In this document: positions 33,995-44,372 of the stretch, piece after piece | Layout: each line of letters opens with the position of its first letter | How positions within the stretch are numbered: the first letter of the stretch is position 1 | Assembly (NCBI GenBank): GCA_946800325.1 | Contig: OX326961.1 | Location: 53,177,793 to 53,241,792, forward strand | Reading direction: 5' to 3' | DNA: 64,000 nt | DNA from: Luzula sylvatica | Taxonomy: Eukaryota; Streptophyta; Magnoliopsida; Poales; Juncaceae | The notes under the pieces: model-generated | What the model was told of the DNA's origin: nothing | What the model saw: the letters and a program-made list of their open reading frames with translations, nothing else | Database searches by the model: none | Program-made: the position numbers and the translations under genes

Positions 33995-35323
33995 TTAAGA
34001 CGGACGGTGAGGAGAAGGTGGAGCTTGCTCCGGAGATTCATGGTGCGTTCCGAACCGGTTCTCAAGATGAACATAAAGATCGGCAAATTGACGATCCACG
34101 TTCTCAAGCATCCGTGCTTCAGATACACGAAACGCATCATGCATTGCTCTTCCGTGTTGCTCCATGCGCTCATCCATTTCGTCGAGCATCTCCTTCACAT
34201 ATGCAAACTTCTTATCATCCCGTTCAGTTTGGGCATTTGAGGATTCCCCCCTCCCCACATTCCTCTTTCGTTTGGGAGCCGGTTCTTCACCGCTTTCATA
34301 GGTATTGGCTGGGTCTACGTTGTCCTCTTCCTCGTCCAAGGTGTTACCCTTTGTCCACCGGGTAGGATCGCGGGGAAGGTGATACGCCACCGCATCCTTT
34401 GCGGAGTCAATAATCCATCCGAGGATGCTTGGCGAATACCGATATCCAAAACGTCGGAGGTTTGCATCGGATGCGAGGTTGATTGGTGATTTCGGTCGAA
34501 AATCCCAATCGCTCAGTGGTATTTCAATCCCTTGGAGTTCCAACATACGGGCAATCAATGTTCCGTATGGTAAGGACGCGTTCTTATGACTCATCACACT
34601 TTCCATGTGGCTTGTGATGAGAAAGGGCACGTGGATGGGTAGTTGATCCTTGTACCACATGCGATGCAAAAGTATAATATCCCTATGTTCGAGATTTATC
34701 TTAAATTTTTCTGAGGGAATGAGAATGTTATTACCGATGGCCCAGATAAACTGTTCATGAGCGGCCAAGAGAGATGCCCCTTGCCCAGGTTTGATACCCG
34801 TGATGGCAGCTTCGATTCTCGCCTTGCGAGTGTCGTAGATTTTCTCTCCGTCGTCCCTGAGTCCGAGCAGAACTCTCAAGTTTTTGATAGAGATTTCGAC
34901 ATCTTCACCGAGGATGTATGACGTTACCTTTTCTTTGTCATGGTGGAATTCAGCGTTTGCGTAAAATAGTCGCGTGATTACATCATAAGATTTGTCGTTT
35001 AGGCATGCTAGATTCGCGAATCCCCATTGACGTTCGATTTCCTCGACTTTGTCGAGGAGGTGATGTATGTTTGGCGGAAAATCGTAGTAGTAGCATGGAG
35101 CAATTGGTCTCTTGGATACCCACTCATGGAAGAGGATACCAGCCTCCGGAGTTCGAAACAGATGCTCGTTGTTTGGGTCAGAGAAATCATAGTCACTTTG
35201 AATGCGTTCTTCAAGAGTAGGCTTCTTGGCCGCTTGCTTCATTCTTCTTTGAGCGTTCGAACTCTCGCCTACTATCTTCTTCCCCTTTGCCTTGGCTTTC
35301 GATCTCGAGTTTGAGGCGTCCAT
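33995..35323 (-). CDS. SIRE-A extra ORF, similar to 'putative plant transposon protein' domain
   Basis: An intact frame of 442 codons from ATG at 35323 (MDASNSRSKAKAKGKK); an upstream in-frame ATG at 35488 is less likely, because the SIRE-B copy also begins MDA at the matching place. The N-terminus is basic. Residues ~45-310 hold a globular region with YDFSDPNNEHLFR, VITRLFYANAEF, VLLGLRDDGE, FIWAIGNNIL, HRMWYKDQLPIHVP and LPYGTLIARM. This resembles the plant transposon-protein family (Pfam PF20167 kind) found near retroelements; that match is from memory, not searched. A second basic patch (APKRKRNVG, ~350) could be a nuclear signal. Residues ~370-425 look coiled-coil. There is no signal peptide or membrane helix, so it is not envelope-like. 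Function unknown. Confidence 0.7.
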   Translation of the reverse strand: MDASNSRSKAKAKGKKIVGESSNAQRRMKQAAKKPTLEERIQSDYDFSDPNNEHLFRTPEAGILFHEWVSKRPIAPCYYYDFPPNIHHLLDKVEEIERQWGFANLACLNDKSYDVITRLFYANAEFHHDKEKVTSYILGEDVEISIKNLRVLLGLRDDGEKIYDTRKARIEAAITGIKPGQGASLLAAHEQFIWAIGNNILIPSEKFKINLEHRDIILLHRMWYKDQLPIHVPFLITSHMESVMSHKNASLPYGTLIARMLELQGIEIPLSDWDFRPKSPINLASDANLRRFGYRYSPSILGWIIDSAKDAVAYHLPRDPTRWTKGNTLDEEEDNVDPANTYESGEEPAPKRKRNVGRGESSNAQTERDDKKFAYVKEMLDEMDERMEQHGRAMHDAFRVSEARMLENVDRQFADLYVHLENRFGTHHESPEQAPPSPHRPS

Positions 35324-35499
35324 GGCTGTTGTTGAAGGTTTTAGTTTTTCTGAGAGAGAGAGAGTTTTGGAAGAGAAACAAGGAGAGAGAATGAAGGGGG
35401 GGCTAAGTAACTGAAGAGATCTTGTCCCTTCAAGTCGCGCCGTAAGGGAAAAGGGGCCATCACATCCATTGAATGCAGTCGGTTGCATGTGGACGAAGA

Positions 35500-36060
35500 G
35501 TTATTACGACGAGTCCGTTCGAACGCACTTCTCAAGTTCGTTGGAACGCATTCATGTCTGAGAAAAGGCGCTATTTTGGGTTTTTAAGTGGTATCTAGGA
35601 AGTTGTTGAGTCCGTTCGAACGGACTTCTATGTGCGTCAGAACGCACACACAACTTGGAAGAGGCGCCAGAATATGAAAAGGCGCGAGTGTAAGGGTTTG
35701 AAGTAGGTTAGCTGAATGAGGCATGTGCGTTCGAACGCATTAGTTGTTCGTTCGAACGCACTGAACACTGTTGACACTAAGAGTCGGCGCCAAAGTATGA
35801 TCCGGCGCCATAATCCTATAATTCACTTTTCCGTTCGGAACGCATTCAGTTGTACGTTCGAACGCACTTGATCCTGGTAGGAAAATTAGATGGCGCCATA
35901 ATTTAACTGTGACTTTGGATCTTATAGTTCAGTTGTCCGTTTCGAACGCATTTTAGTCCGTTCGACCGGACTTAAGGCTGTTAAGAGGGTATTTGGTGAC
36001 TTCATTTGTCCGTTCCAAACGCACATGTTTTTCGTTCGAACGGACTGGTTCCTGAGATGT
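35500..36060. repeat. Dyad-rich spacer between gag and the extra ORF in SIRE-A
   Basis: At least ten more copies or half-copies of tccgttcgaacg and gtgcgttcgaacgcat occur between 35512 and 36045, outside the LTRs. No ORF. Confidence 0.75.
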
Positions 36061-36254
36061 GATCACTGGACTGAAATCGTGATTTATTTACTGAGACAAG
36101 TGTTCTAATGTATTCCTCTATTAACACTTGTGACGTAGCTACATGAGACTCGACCAATTTGGCTGGAATTTAATTTAGCCCATTTCCTATACTCCCCTTA
36201 CATATTTGGCTTAAGGTGTGGGATACTAAGGAGTATAGTGTTTCAAGTTAGGGC

Positions 36255-38609
36255 TTAAGCCCTAGGAGGTCCTATACCGAAAGACGTAGAGGGACCCATC
36301 GAGTGACGATCTTTACGCATCCATATTGAGTTTGACGTTAATTTTGGATTGCGAAGATCACAACTTGTTGAGACATGACCAGTTTTGCAACAATAGTTAC
36401 AAAATGCTACGGTGGGCTTATTTGTGGGTGTGGTACTCTTCACAAAATAGTCCGAGAGTTGATTCGGATTACTTCTCTTAGGAGTTATCGATTTTGGCAT
36501 TTGATAAAGGTTATTTGATTTAAATTTATTTTGCTTAAAATTATTTTGTTTAAATAGTTTATGTGTGTTGGTGAAATGTTTGGGAGGCCCTTGTTGATAT
36601 GAAGCTTCGGTGTGGTTTGTCACTTCATAGAAATACCCATTTGGTCCCCTTTTGAACAAACAATCGGTTCTTCCCAAATTAGTATATCTAGGTTGTGAAT
36701 TTTGTGTATAATGATTTTTCTTATAATTATTATTGACACGTTTAGGTTGTTCATTTTTAGCATGTTTACCTTTGTTGTAGTCATGGTACATGAAAGCATT
36801 TCCATGACTACTTAATTTATTGTTTTCCCATTTAGATTTTTGATTTTGAGATATTGAAAAATCGGGTTTATTACCGTTATTTTTCTTATATCCTAAACCG
36901 GATTTGTCATTTGGCTTTTGTCCTATCAACGACAATCTTAAAACATCATCCAATGAAGGAGGACTCAATGCAACATTAGCACATGCCTTCTTCAGGGATT
37001 CATTTTCAACTTTAAGAATTTGAATTTCGACTTTTAGATGAGAAGTCTCACCTTTAAGGCTTTGACACTCACACTTTGAAAAACCTTTAAATTCATTTAT
37101 TTGAGTTTTATATGCCAAAATGGATAGCTCAAGAGAGGCTACCTTATCCTTGAGAGCTTGTGTTTGGCTCTCAAGTTTACCCTCATTTAGTTGAGAGTTT
37201 CCTTCATCTCTAAGAAACTCGTCACAAGAGTCGAGTTCTAGTTTGAATGCGGGAGAAAATTTAGATTTATTTATTGATTCTATGTCAAGCAAAGAGTATG
37301 TACGTACCTCATGACATTGGTCAGGTGTTGAGCGGGTATTGGGAGTGGATGGTTCCGAGTCCACAACCATGGGCGTGTGATGTGTGGTAGTTAGACCTCG
37401 TTCAATACGAAGAGATTTGATGGCCGCTTCCACTGCGCTCATTAGTGGAGGATCGATCCTTACCATGAGTGCACGGTTTGCGGTGTGTCGACTTGACGGA
37501 CCATCAGGGTCGGATGATGAGCTTGATCCGTCCGTTTCTCCCCATCTACAATCGACGTTAGCTTTATATGCCTTTTTCTTATTGATTTCTTTACCTTTGT
37601 AGTTTTGACGATTTTCTCGCCCCTTGTCCTCGTATCTTCTTTCGTATCGGGGCTCTCGCCTTTCCCGATCCTTGTGGTCCTCATCCTTTTTGATCCACCT
37701 TGAATTTTCCGGATGGAGAGTCCAACATGACTCCATCATGTGTCCAATTTTCTTGCACCAAAAGCAATGGAGCTTTAGCCCCTTTTGTTTCCGATTCTCG
37801 TTGAATCGCTTCTCGTCCCTTTGCCACTCTAAGAGTCGCAACGTGAGATCATCCATTTCATTGTCGTCATTGCTTGCATTCACAGCGGGCAAAGCTACGG
37901 TTTTGGAGTGAGGAGAGGGTATGTAGATTCCTTGTTCTTCATCGAGTTGCTTGAGTCGAATCTCGAAATTTCGGAATTGACTTACCAATTCTTCAGGCGT
38001 GAGGTCTTGTGAAGCTACCGCTGTACCTAGAGCTACACGTAAAGATTCCCAACTACGGGGCATAGATTGAAGTAATCTAGCAATAATTCTATCATCAGTA
38101 AGAGGTGCATTTTGGGTGGCATATCGGGTTTTTAGTACATTGATTTTTGCCCAAATTTTATCAACGGACTCTCCCTCAATCATTCGGAGATTGTTGAATT
38201 CTTGTTCAAGTCCGATGATATTAGTTCTTCTCATTTGAGATGTGCCCTCGTATCTCTCATTGAGCATACGCCACATTTCATATGAGTTTTCACAATGATC
38301 AACTAGCGATCCGATAGAACTAATTACGTTGTTCAATATTAAGTTTTGAGCGTAAATGTCATTAGTTCTATCTTCCCTAGTTTGAGCAGGGTAGGTTACA
38401 TTTCCGTCCTTGTCAACCTCTTGGGCCAAAACAAAGCCTCGTAACACTACCTTGTCAAGTCCTTGGAGAGCGAATGCATTTAGCATGCATTTCTTCCAAG
38501 AACTCCAATTGGTTCCATCTAATTCACGTGAGTTTGATATATTTGATTTGGGTACGGTATTTATCGGATTTATCGATGAGTTTTGTACAATAGGATTAAT
38601 TTCGGTCAT
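36255..38609 (-). CDS. SIRE-A Gag, full length (784 codons)
   Basis: Start at 38609 (MTEINPIVQ), 67 bases beyond the LTR. Residues ~25-230 form a Ty1/copia gag (UBN2-like) capsid region: LDGTNWSSWKKCMLNAF, MWRMLNERYEGTSQ, LLQSMPRSWESL. There are two zinc knuckles, CFWCKKIGHMMESC (~281) and CNYCCKTGHVSTSC (~735). Between them lie a charged stretch rich in R, E and D and a probable coiled coil (ALKDKVASLELSILAYKTQ). The frame has no stop. Gag would form the particle that packages the RNA. As pol is missing, reverse transcription and integration would have to be supplied by another element. Confidence 0.85.
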   Translation of the reverse strand: MTEINPIVQNSSINPINTVPKSNISNSRELDGTNWSSWKKCMLNAFALQGLDKVVLRGFVLAQEVDKDGNVTYPAQTREDRTNDIYAQNLILNNVISSIGSLVDHCENSYEMWRMLNERYEGTSQMRRTNIIGLEQEFNNLRMIEGESVDKIWAKINVLKTRYATQNAPLTDDRIIARLLQSMPRSWESLRVALGTAVASQDLTPEELVSQFRNFEIRLKQLDEEQGIYIPSPHSKTVALPAVNASNDDNEMDDLTLRLLEWQRDEKRFNENRKQKGLKLHCFWCKKIGHMMESCWTLHPENSRWIKKDEDHKDRERREPRYERRYEDKGRENRQNYKGKEINKKKAYKANVDCRWGETDGSSSSSDPDGPSSRHTANRALMVRIDPPLMSAVEAAIKSLRIERGLTTTHHTPMVVDSEPSTPNTRSTPDQCHEVRTYSLLDIESINKSKFSPAFKLELDSCDEFLRDEGNSQLNEGKLESQTQALKDKVASLELSILAYKTQINEFKGFSKCECQSLKGETSHLKVEIQILKVENESLKKACANVALSPPSLDDVLRLSLIGQKPNDKSGLGYKKNNGNKPDFSISQNQKSKWENNKLSSHGNAFMYHDYNKGKHAKNEQPKRVNNNYKKNHYTQNSQPRYTNLGRTDCLFKRGPNGYFYEVTNHTEASYQQGPPKHFTNTHKLFKQNNFKQNKFKSNNLYQMPKSITPKRSNPNQLSDYFVKSTTPTNKPTVAFCNYCCKTGHVSTSCDLRNPKLTSNSIWMRKDRHSMGPSTSFGIGPPRA

Positions 38610-38662
38610 TTGATCGTTAAGTACAAGTTATCCCTAATACTCAAAGAGATGGTTAGTACCTT

Positions 38663-38674
38663 GCTCTGATACCA
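38663..38674 (-). other. SIRE-A primer-binding site
   Basis: Minus strand tggtatcagagc two bases after the 5' LTR. Confidence 0.9.
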
Positions 38675-38676
38675 AA

Positions 38677-40082
38677 TGTTGGTTAATTCTAACCTAGAGG
38701 GGGGTAAATTTGGCAATCTAACTTACACTTAGTTTAGATTTAAACATAATTTACGGTGCGGAATAAATAATAATTTAGATGATAAAGATGATACCGTACA
38801 AACACTTTGACACAAGATGTTTGTTTACGAAGTTCGGTAGGTGGTTGCTTTGTAGCTTTAACTCACCCTTTACTCGCTTAATTGACCGACTCAATTATTT
38901 GCGAGTACCTACGTCTCCGGGAATGCCTTGTGCCTCTTTTTGGCTTTCGATTGAATTCCAACTCAACTCGATTACAAGGATTTGCCTAGATCGATTTACA
39001 CGCTTCTATCGATCTATAGCTTAGGCTCTTTACAATTTGTTGCACTAGCCTATTACACTTTTTCACTAATCGAGCTACAACGTGATCGGTCACGTGAGTG
39101 GGATACGATTAGTGGAGAATATCGAAAGTAGATCAATGATCTAAAGAGGTTTCTCAAGCTATCAATGGATATAGATAATCTCAGCTTAGAGTTTCTCTCT
39201 TTTTAGGTTTGAATGTTTGAAAGTGAAGGGTTTTGAGAGAGAGACCCATGAAGGATTCTATTTATACTCTCTATAGAAATCCTTCAGAAAACTTGTAGTG
39301 CGTTCGAACGCATACAGTCCGTTCAGAACGCACTTGAAGTTTGCACTAGCCGTTTCAAAATAACGTGCAAGTACATCTTGGGTCCGTTCGAACGGACAAT
39401 GTCCGTTCGTAACGGACTCAATTATACATAGCATTTTGCGTTCACAGGAACAAGAGTCCGTTCAACGCACTGAAAAGTGGGTGAACGGATTCCAGGTTGT
39501 CCGTTCGAACGCACATGTGTGTTCGTTCGAACGCACACATTTCTGTGACATTTTCCGTTCACAGGAAGGATTGTCCGTTCAACGCACTCAGAAGGTGGGT
39601 GAACGGATTCTAATTATCCGTTCGAACGGACATGATTGTTCGTTCGAACGCACACATCCCTGTGACACGTTTGGTTCTAATCAAGCTTTAAAGTTTTGAT
39701 ATTTAGCAAGTCCGTTCTGAACGGACTTTGAGTTCGTTCAGAACGCACTTCCTGCTTGACTGAACTCTTTGTTATTTTGAACATGATTTTACTTGAGTTC
39801 TACTAGGTTTGTACCTATGGTTTATTTGTGGCGTATCCCACTCACGGAAGGCTTCAACATCTTGAGTCTTGATGTATTCCAATGGCCTTCCTTGTGTTCT
39901 TCTTTTCTTGTTTATCTTGAGACTTCATGTCCTGATTCTTGATGTAATCCAATGAAGTCCTTCTTCACAAGTCCTCCTTCATCTTCGTATCGTACCTATG
40001 TTATCCTGCACTTTTCTAGATGTATACATTAGTAATGACAGTGTTTTGAAATAATCAAACTATCAGGAAATTTGAACCAACA
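38677..40082 (-). repeat. SIRE-A 5' LTR (1406 bp)
   Basis: Matches 31951-33356 except for two substitutions noticed near 39181-39191 (gataatctcagcttagag against gataatcacagcttaggg). It has the same dyad cluster (39298-39756). Confidence 0.95.
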
Positions 40083-40272
40083 CGTGACACCGGAGAAGAA
40101 AAGGATGCGAGCAATCAACCCGTCGTGCGTGATCAATTTCACGCTGGTAATCGTCTATCCTTCTATTGCATCGTACCCTCGAAGTCATGGCGTGATCTTG
40201 GATTTTGGGAACTGGACCGGGCCTTCATATCCGCTGCGCGGGCCCGGGGTCGGGTGAATTCCCTACAATGGT

Positions 40273-41549
40273 TATATCTATTTGATGCGTACTAAATCGG
40301 AGACCTTTGAAAAGTTCAAAGAGTTTCAAAACGAAGTTGAAAATCAGCTTGGCAAGAAAATTAAAGCCATTCGATCGGATCAAGGAGGCGAATATTTGAG
40401 CTATGAGTTTGAAGATCATCTAAAAGATTGTGGAATAGTTCCAAAATGGACTCCGGCAGGAACGCCACAATGGAATGCCGTGTCTGAGAGGAGGAATCGG
40501 ACCTTGTTGGACATGGTTTGATCAATGATGAGTCAAACTTCCCTTCCAAAATATATTTGGGGATTTGCCCTAGAGACTGCGGCTTTCTTATTAAACCGCA
40601 TACATTCTAAATCGGTATCAAAGACGCCGTATGAGATATGGACCGGAAAAGTTCCGAAGTTGTCTTTTATTCGGATTTGGGGATGTGATGTTTTCGTTCG
40701 AAAATTATTATCGGACAAACTCGATCCCAAATCTGAAAAATGTTTATTTGTAGGGTATCCTAAAGAAACAATGGGATATTATTTCTATAATCCTATCGAA
40801 AACAAGGTTTTCGTAGCTCAAAGAGGAGTCTTCCTTGAGGAGGATTTTATCTCTAGGCGAGTTATTGGGAATGAAATAGATCTCGAAGAAATTCGAGACC
40901 CGCAAACGAATGTTGAACAGATGAATGTTGATCCGGTTTCGTCAAATGTTGATGATCCGGAGTCAAGTGCACAAGGCGCAATTCGTAGATCGGGTAGGAT
41001 TCGTCAAGAGCCTATACGATATGGTTTTATCGTGGCAAATGATGATGAAGTTGAATTCATAGATGATGAACCGACATCTTATCTCGAGGCTATGGAAAGC
41101 GAGGATTCCAAAAAGTGGCAAACTGCCATGAAATCCGAGATTCAATCCATGTATGATAATCAAGTTTGGAACTTGATTGATCCACCTCCCGGGGTTAAAC
41201 CAGTGGGATGTAAGTGGGTCTTCAAGAAGAAGATCGACATGGATGGGAATGTAAACACTTATAAAGCACGGCTTGTGGCGAAAGGTTTCAAACAAATTCA
41301 TGGTGTAGACTATGAAGAAACGTTTTCTCCCGTAGCAATTCTTAAATCCATACGGATCTTACTTGCTATCTCTGCGTATTATGACTACGAGATTTGGCAA
41401 ATGGATGTCAAAACCGCATTCCTTAACGGGAACTTGGAAGAGGATGTGTATATGACACAACCCGAGGGTTTTGTCGATTCAAAGAGTCCGGATAAAGTGT
41501 GCAAGTTGCAACGATCCATTTATAGATTGAAGCAAGCTTCTCGGAGTTG
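40273..41549 (+). pseudogene. copia-A integrase C-terminus and first part of RT
   Basis: Continues from 31086 after the solo LTR: the integrase core (IRSDQGGEYLS, TPQWNAVSERRNRTLLDM), a TGA at 40519-40521, then FLLNRIHSKSV, and RT up to VCKLQRSIYRLKQASRSW (QMDVKTAFLNG, YKARLVAKGFKQ). It is interrupted by SIRE-B at the gaaca duplication and resumes in frame at 51441. Confidence 0.85.
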
Positions 41550-41554
41550 GAACA

Positions 41555-42962
41555 TGTTGGTTCAAATTTCCTGGTAGTTTGATTATTTCAAAACACTGTC
41601 AGTACTAATGTATACATCAAGAAAAGTGCAGGATAACATAGGTACGATACGAAGATTAAGGAGGACTTGTGAAGAAGGACTTCATTGGATTACATCAAGA
41701 ATCAGGACATGAAGTCTCAAGATAAACAAGAAAAGAAGAACACAAGGAAGGCCATTGGAATACATCAAGACTCAAGATGTTGAAGCCTTCCGTGAGTGGG
41801 ATACGCCACAAATAAACCATAGGTACAAACCTAGTAGAACTCAAGTAAAATCATGTTCAAAATAACAAAGAGTTCAGTCAAGCAGGAAGTGCGTTCTGAA
41901 CGAACTCAAAGTCCGTTCAGAACGGACTTGCTAAATATCAAAACTGTAAAGCTTGATTAGAACCAAACGTGTCACAGGGATGTGTGCGTTCGAACGAACA
42001 ATCATGTCCGTTCGAACGGACAATTAGAATCCGTTCACTCACCTTCTGAGTGCGTTGAACGGACAATCTTTCCTGTGAACGGAAATATGTCACAGGGATA
42101 TGTGCGTTCGAACGAACACACATGTGCGTTCGAACGGACAACCTGGAATCCGTTCACCCACTTTTCAGTGCGTTGAACGGACTCGTGTTCCTGTGAACGC
42201 AAAATGCTATGTATAATTGAGTCCGTTACGAACGGACATTGTCCGTTTGAACGGACCCAAGATGTACTTGCACGTTATTTTGAAACGGCTAGTGCAAACT
42301 TCAAGTGCGTTCTGAACGGACTGTATGCGTTGGAACGCACTGCAAGTTTTCTGAAGGATTTCTATAGAGAGTATAAATAGAATCCTTCATGGGTCACTCT
42401 CTCTCACTTCCTCATTTTCAAACTTTCAAACCTAAAAAGAGAGAAACCCTAAGCTGTGATTATCTATATCCATTGATAGCTTGAGAAACCTCTTTAGATC
42501 GTTGATCTACTTTCGATATTCTCCACTAATCGTATCCCACTCACGTGACCGATCACGTTGTAGCTCGATTAGTGAAAAAGTGTAATAGGCTAGTGCAACA
42601 AATTGTAAAGAGCCTAAGCTATAGATCGATAGAAGCGTGTAAATCGATCTAGGCAAATCCTTGTAATCGAGTTGAGTTGGAATTCAATCGAAGGCCAAAA
42701 AGAGGCTCAAGGCATTCCCGGAGACGTAGGTACTCGCGAATAATTGAGTCGGTCAATTAAGCGAGTAAATGGTGAGTTAAAGCTACAAAGCAACCACCTA
42801 CCGAACTTCGTAAACAAACATCTTGTGTCAAAGTGTTTGTACGGTATCATCTTTATCATCCAAATTATTATTTATTCCGCACCGTAAATTAGGTTTAAAT
42901 CTAAACTAAGTATAAGTTAGATTGCCGAATTTACCCCCCCTCTAGGTTAGAATTAACCAACA
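41555..42962 (+). repeat. SIRE-B 5' LTR (1408 bp)
   Basis: Starts tgttggttcaaatttcc and ends aattaaccaaca. The dyad cluster runs from 41889 to 42345, upstream of a TATA-like gagtataaatag (about 42369). Confidence 0.95.
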
Positions 42963-42964
42963 AT

Positions 42965-42976
42965 TGGTATCAGAGC
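42965..42976 (+). other. SIRE-B primer-binding site
   Basis: tggtatcagagc two bases after the 5' LTR, complementary to initiator methionine tRNA. Confidence 0.9.
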
Positions 42977-43031
42977 AGGGTACTAACCATCTCTTAAATT
43001 TATTAAGGATAAACTTGTACTTTACGATCTA

Positions 43032-44237
43032 ATGGCTGAAATTAATCCCATGAGCGCGGTGGAAGCAGCCATTCACTCTCTCCGTATTGAACGAGGTCTA
43101 ACTTCGACACACCACCAGCCCATAATTGCAGACGCAGAACCTTCCTCTCCCACTCTAAGCTCGACACATGACAAAAGTTATGAGGTACGTACGAACTCTC
43201 TATATGGTATCAAATCGTTACCCAGACCTGAATTTTCTCCCGCATCCAAACTAGAAATCGAATCTTGTGACGAGTTTCTTAGGGATGAAGGTAACTCTCA
43301 ACTAAATGAGGGTAAACTTGAAAGTCCCACCCAAGCTCTCAAGGATAAGGTAGCTTCTCTTGAGCTATCCATTTTGGCATACAAAACTCAAATAAATGAA
43401 TTTAAAGGATTTTCAAAATGTGAATGTAAAACCCTAAAATGTGAGATTTCTCATTTAAAAGTCGAAATTCAAACTATGAAAGTTGAAAATGAGTCCTTGA
43501 AGAGGGCATGTACAATGATTGCATTGATTCCCCCTTCATTGGATGATGTCTTAAAATCGTCATTAACGGGACAAAAGCCCAATGATAAATCTAGTTTAGG
43601 ACATAAGAAAATTAGCAATAATAATCCCAACCTTTCGATATATCAAAATCAAAAATCTAAATGGGAAAACCATAAAGTAAGTAGTCATGGAAATGCTTTT
43701 ATGTACCATGATTACAACAAAGGTAAATATGCTAAAAATGAACAACCTAAACGTGTAAATAATAATTATAGGAACAATCATTTTACACAAAAATCACAAC
43801 CCAGACATACTAATGTGGGACAAACCGAGTGTTTGTTCAAAAGGGGACCAAACGGGTATTTCTATGAAGTGACAAACTACACCGAAGCTTCATATCAACA
43901 ATAGTTCCCCAAACATTTCACCAACATGCATAAACAATTTAAACAAAATAATGTTAAGCAAAATAAATTCAAATCAAATAACCTATATCAAATGCCAAAA
44001 TCGATAACCTCTAAGAGAAGTAATCCGAATAAACTCTCGGACTATTTTGTGAAGAGTACCACACCCACAAATAAGCCCACCGTAGCATTTTGTAAATATT
44101 GTTGCAAAATCGGTCATGTCTCAACCGGGTGTAATCTTCGCAATCCAAAAGTGGCACAAAACGTCATGTGGATGCGTAAAGATCGTCACTCAATGGGTTC
44201 CTCTACCTCCCTTGGTATAGGACCCCCTAGGGTGTAA
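43032..44237 (+). pseudogene. SIRE-B Gag lacking the capsid domain
   Basis: The start MAEINP matches the SIRE-A Gag start, but the next residue corresponds to residue 390 of SIRE-A (MSAVEAAI). About 383 codons, covering the whole capsid-like domain and the first zinc knuckle, are missing in frame. The rest is roughly 87% identical to SIRE-A by eye, including the coiled-coil stretch and the second knuckle CKYCCKIGHVSTGC. A TAG at 43902-43904 interrupts it. It could not form particles on its own. Confidence 0.85.
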
Positions 44238-44309
44238 AAACCTAACCTGAGACACTATACTCCCTAGTATACCATACCATAAGCCAAACATTTAGGGGGA
44301 GTATAGTCA

Positions 44310-44372
44310 GTAAGAATTCATATTAGTCAATTTCAATTTCTTTTTGGTTTAACTAATATGAATTTCTTATAG
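44310..44372 (+). other. Possible short intron between SIRE-B gag and pol
   Basis: A donor-like tca|gtaagaatt at 44310, a branch-like taactaat, a T-rich tract, and the acceptor aatttcttatag at 44372 directly precede an in-frame ATG. The length is 63 bases, short even for plants. It might allow a separate pol message. Unproven. Confidence 0.3.

Larger units (their letters stand above)
31951..40082 (-). mobile_element. SIRE-A: Sirevirus-like Ty1/copia element with gag and extra ORF, no pol
   Basis: Two LTRs of 1406 bp (31951-33356 and 38677-40082) with an exact target duplication cgtga (31946-31950 and 40083-40087). The two LTRs differ at only two positions that I could find, so insertion is very recent. 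Read right to left the interior has the primer-binding site, a full gag ORF, a dyad-rich spacer and an extra ORF. Protease, integrase, RT and RNase H are wholly absent. Compared with SIRE-B, the deletion begins just after ggggagtatag downstream of gag. Confidence 0.95.
31087..40267 (+). mobile_element. Solo LTR of the copia-A family, itself split by SIRE-A
   Basis: Starts tgaaggaaatatag and ends gggtgaattccctaca. Exact 5-bp target duplication atggt at 31082-31086 and 40268-40272. Without SIRE-A it is about 1044 bp. Removing it restores the copia-A frame (RYG then YIYLMRT). It is therefore an insertion of a related element into copia-A, later reduced to one LTR by recombination. Confidence 0.9.

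Noticed and set aside
31951..40082. SIRE-A as a product of RNA splicing that removed pol
   Set aside because: The junction (gtatag followed by gaaatggg) does not match the donor and acceptor sites seen in SIRE-B, so a DNA deletion or template switch is simpler.
42965..42976. Initiator-tRNA-like sequence as a tRNA gene
   Set aside because: Only the 12-base primer-binding complement is present, directly after an LTR. No tRNA fold exists there or at 14079, 28018 or 38663.
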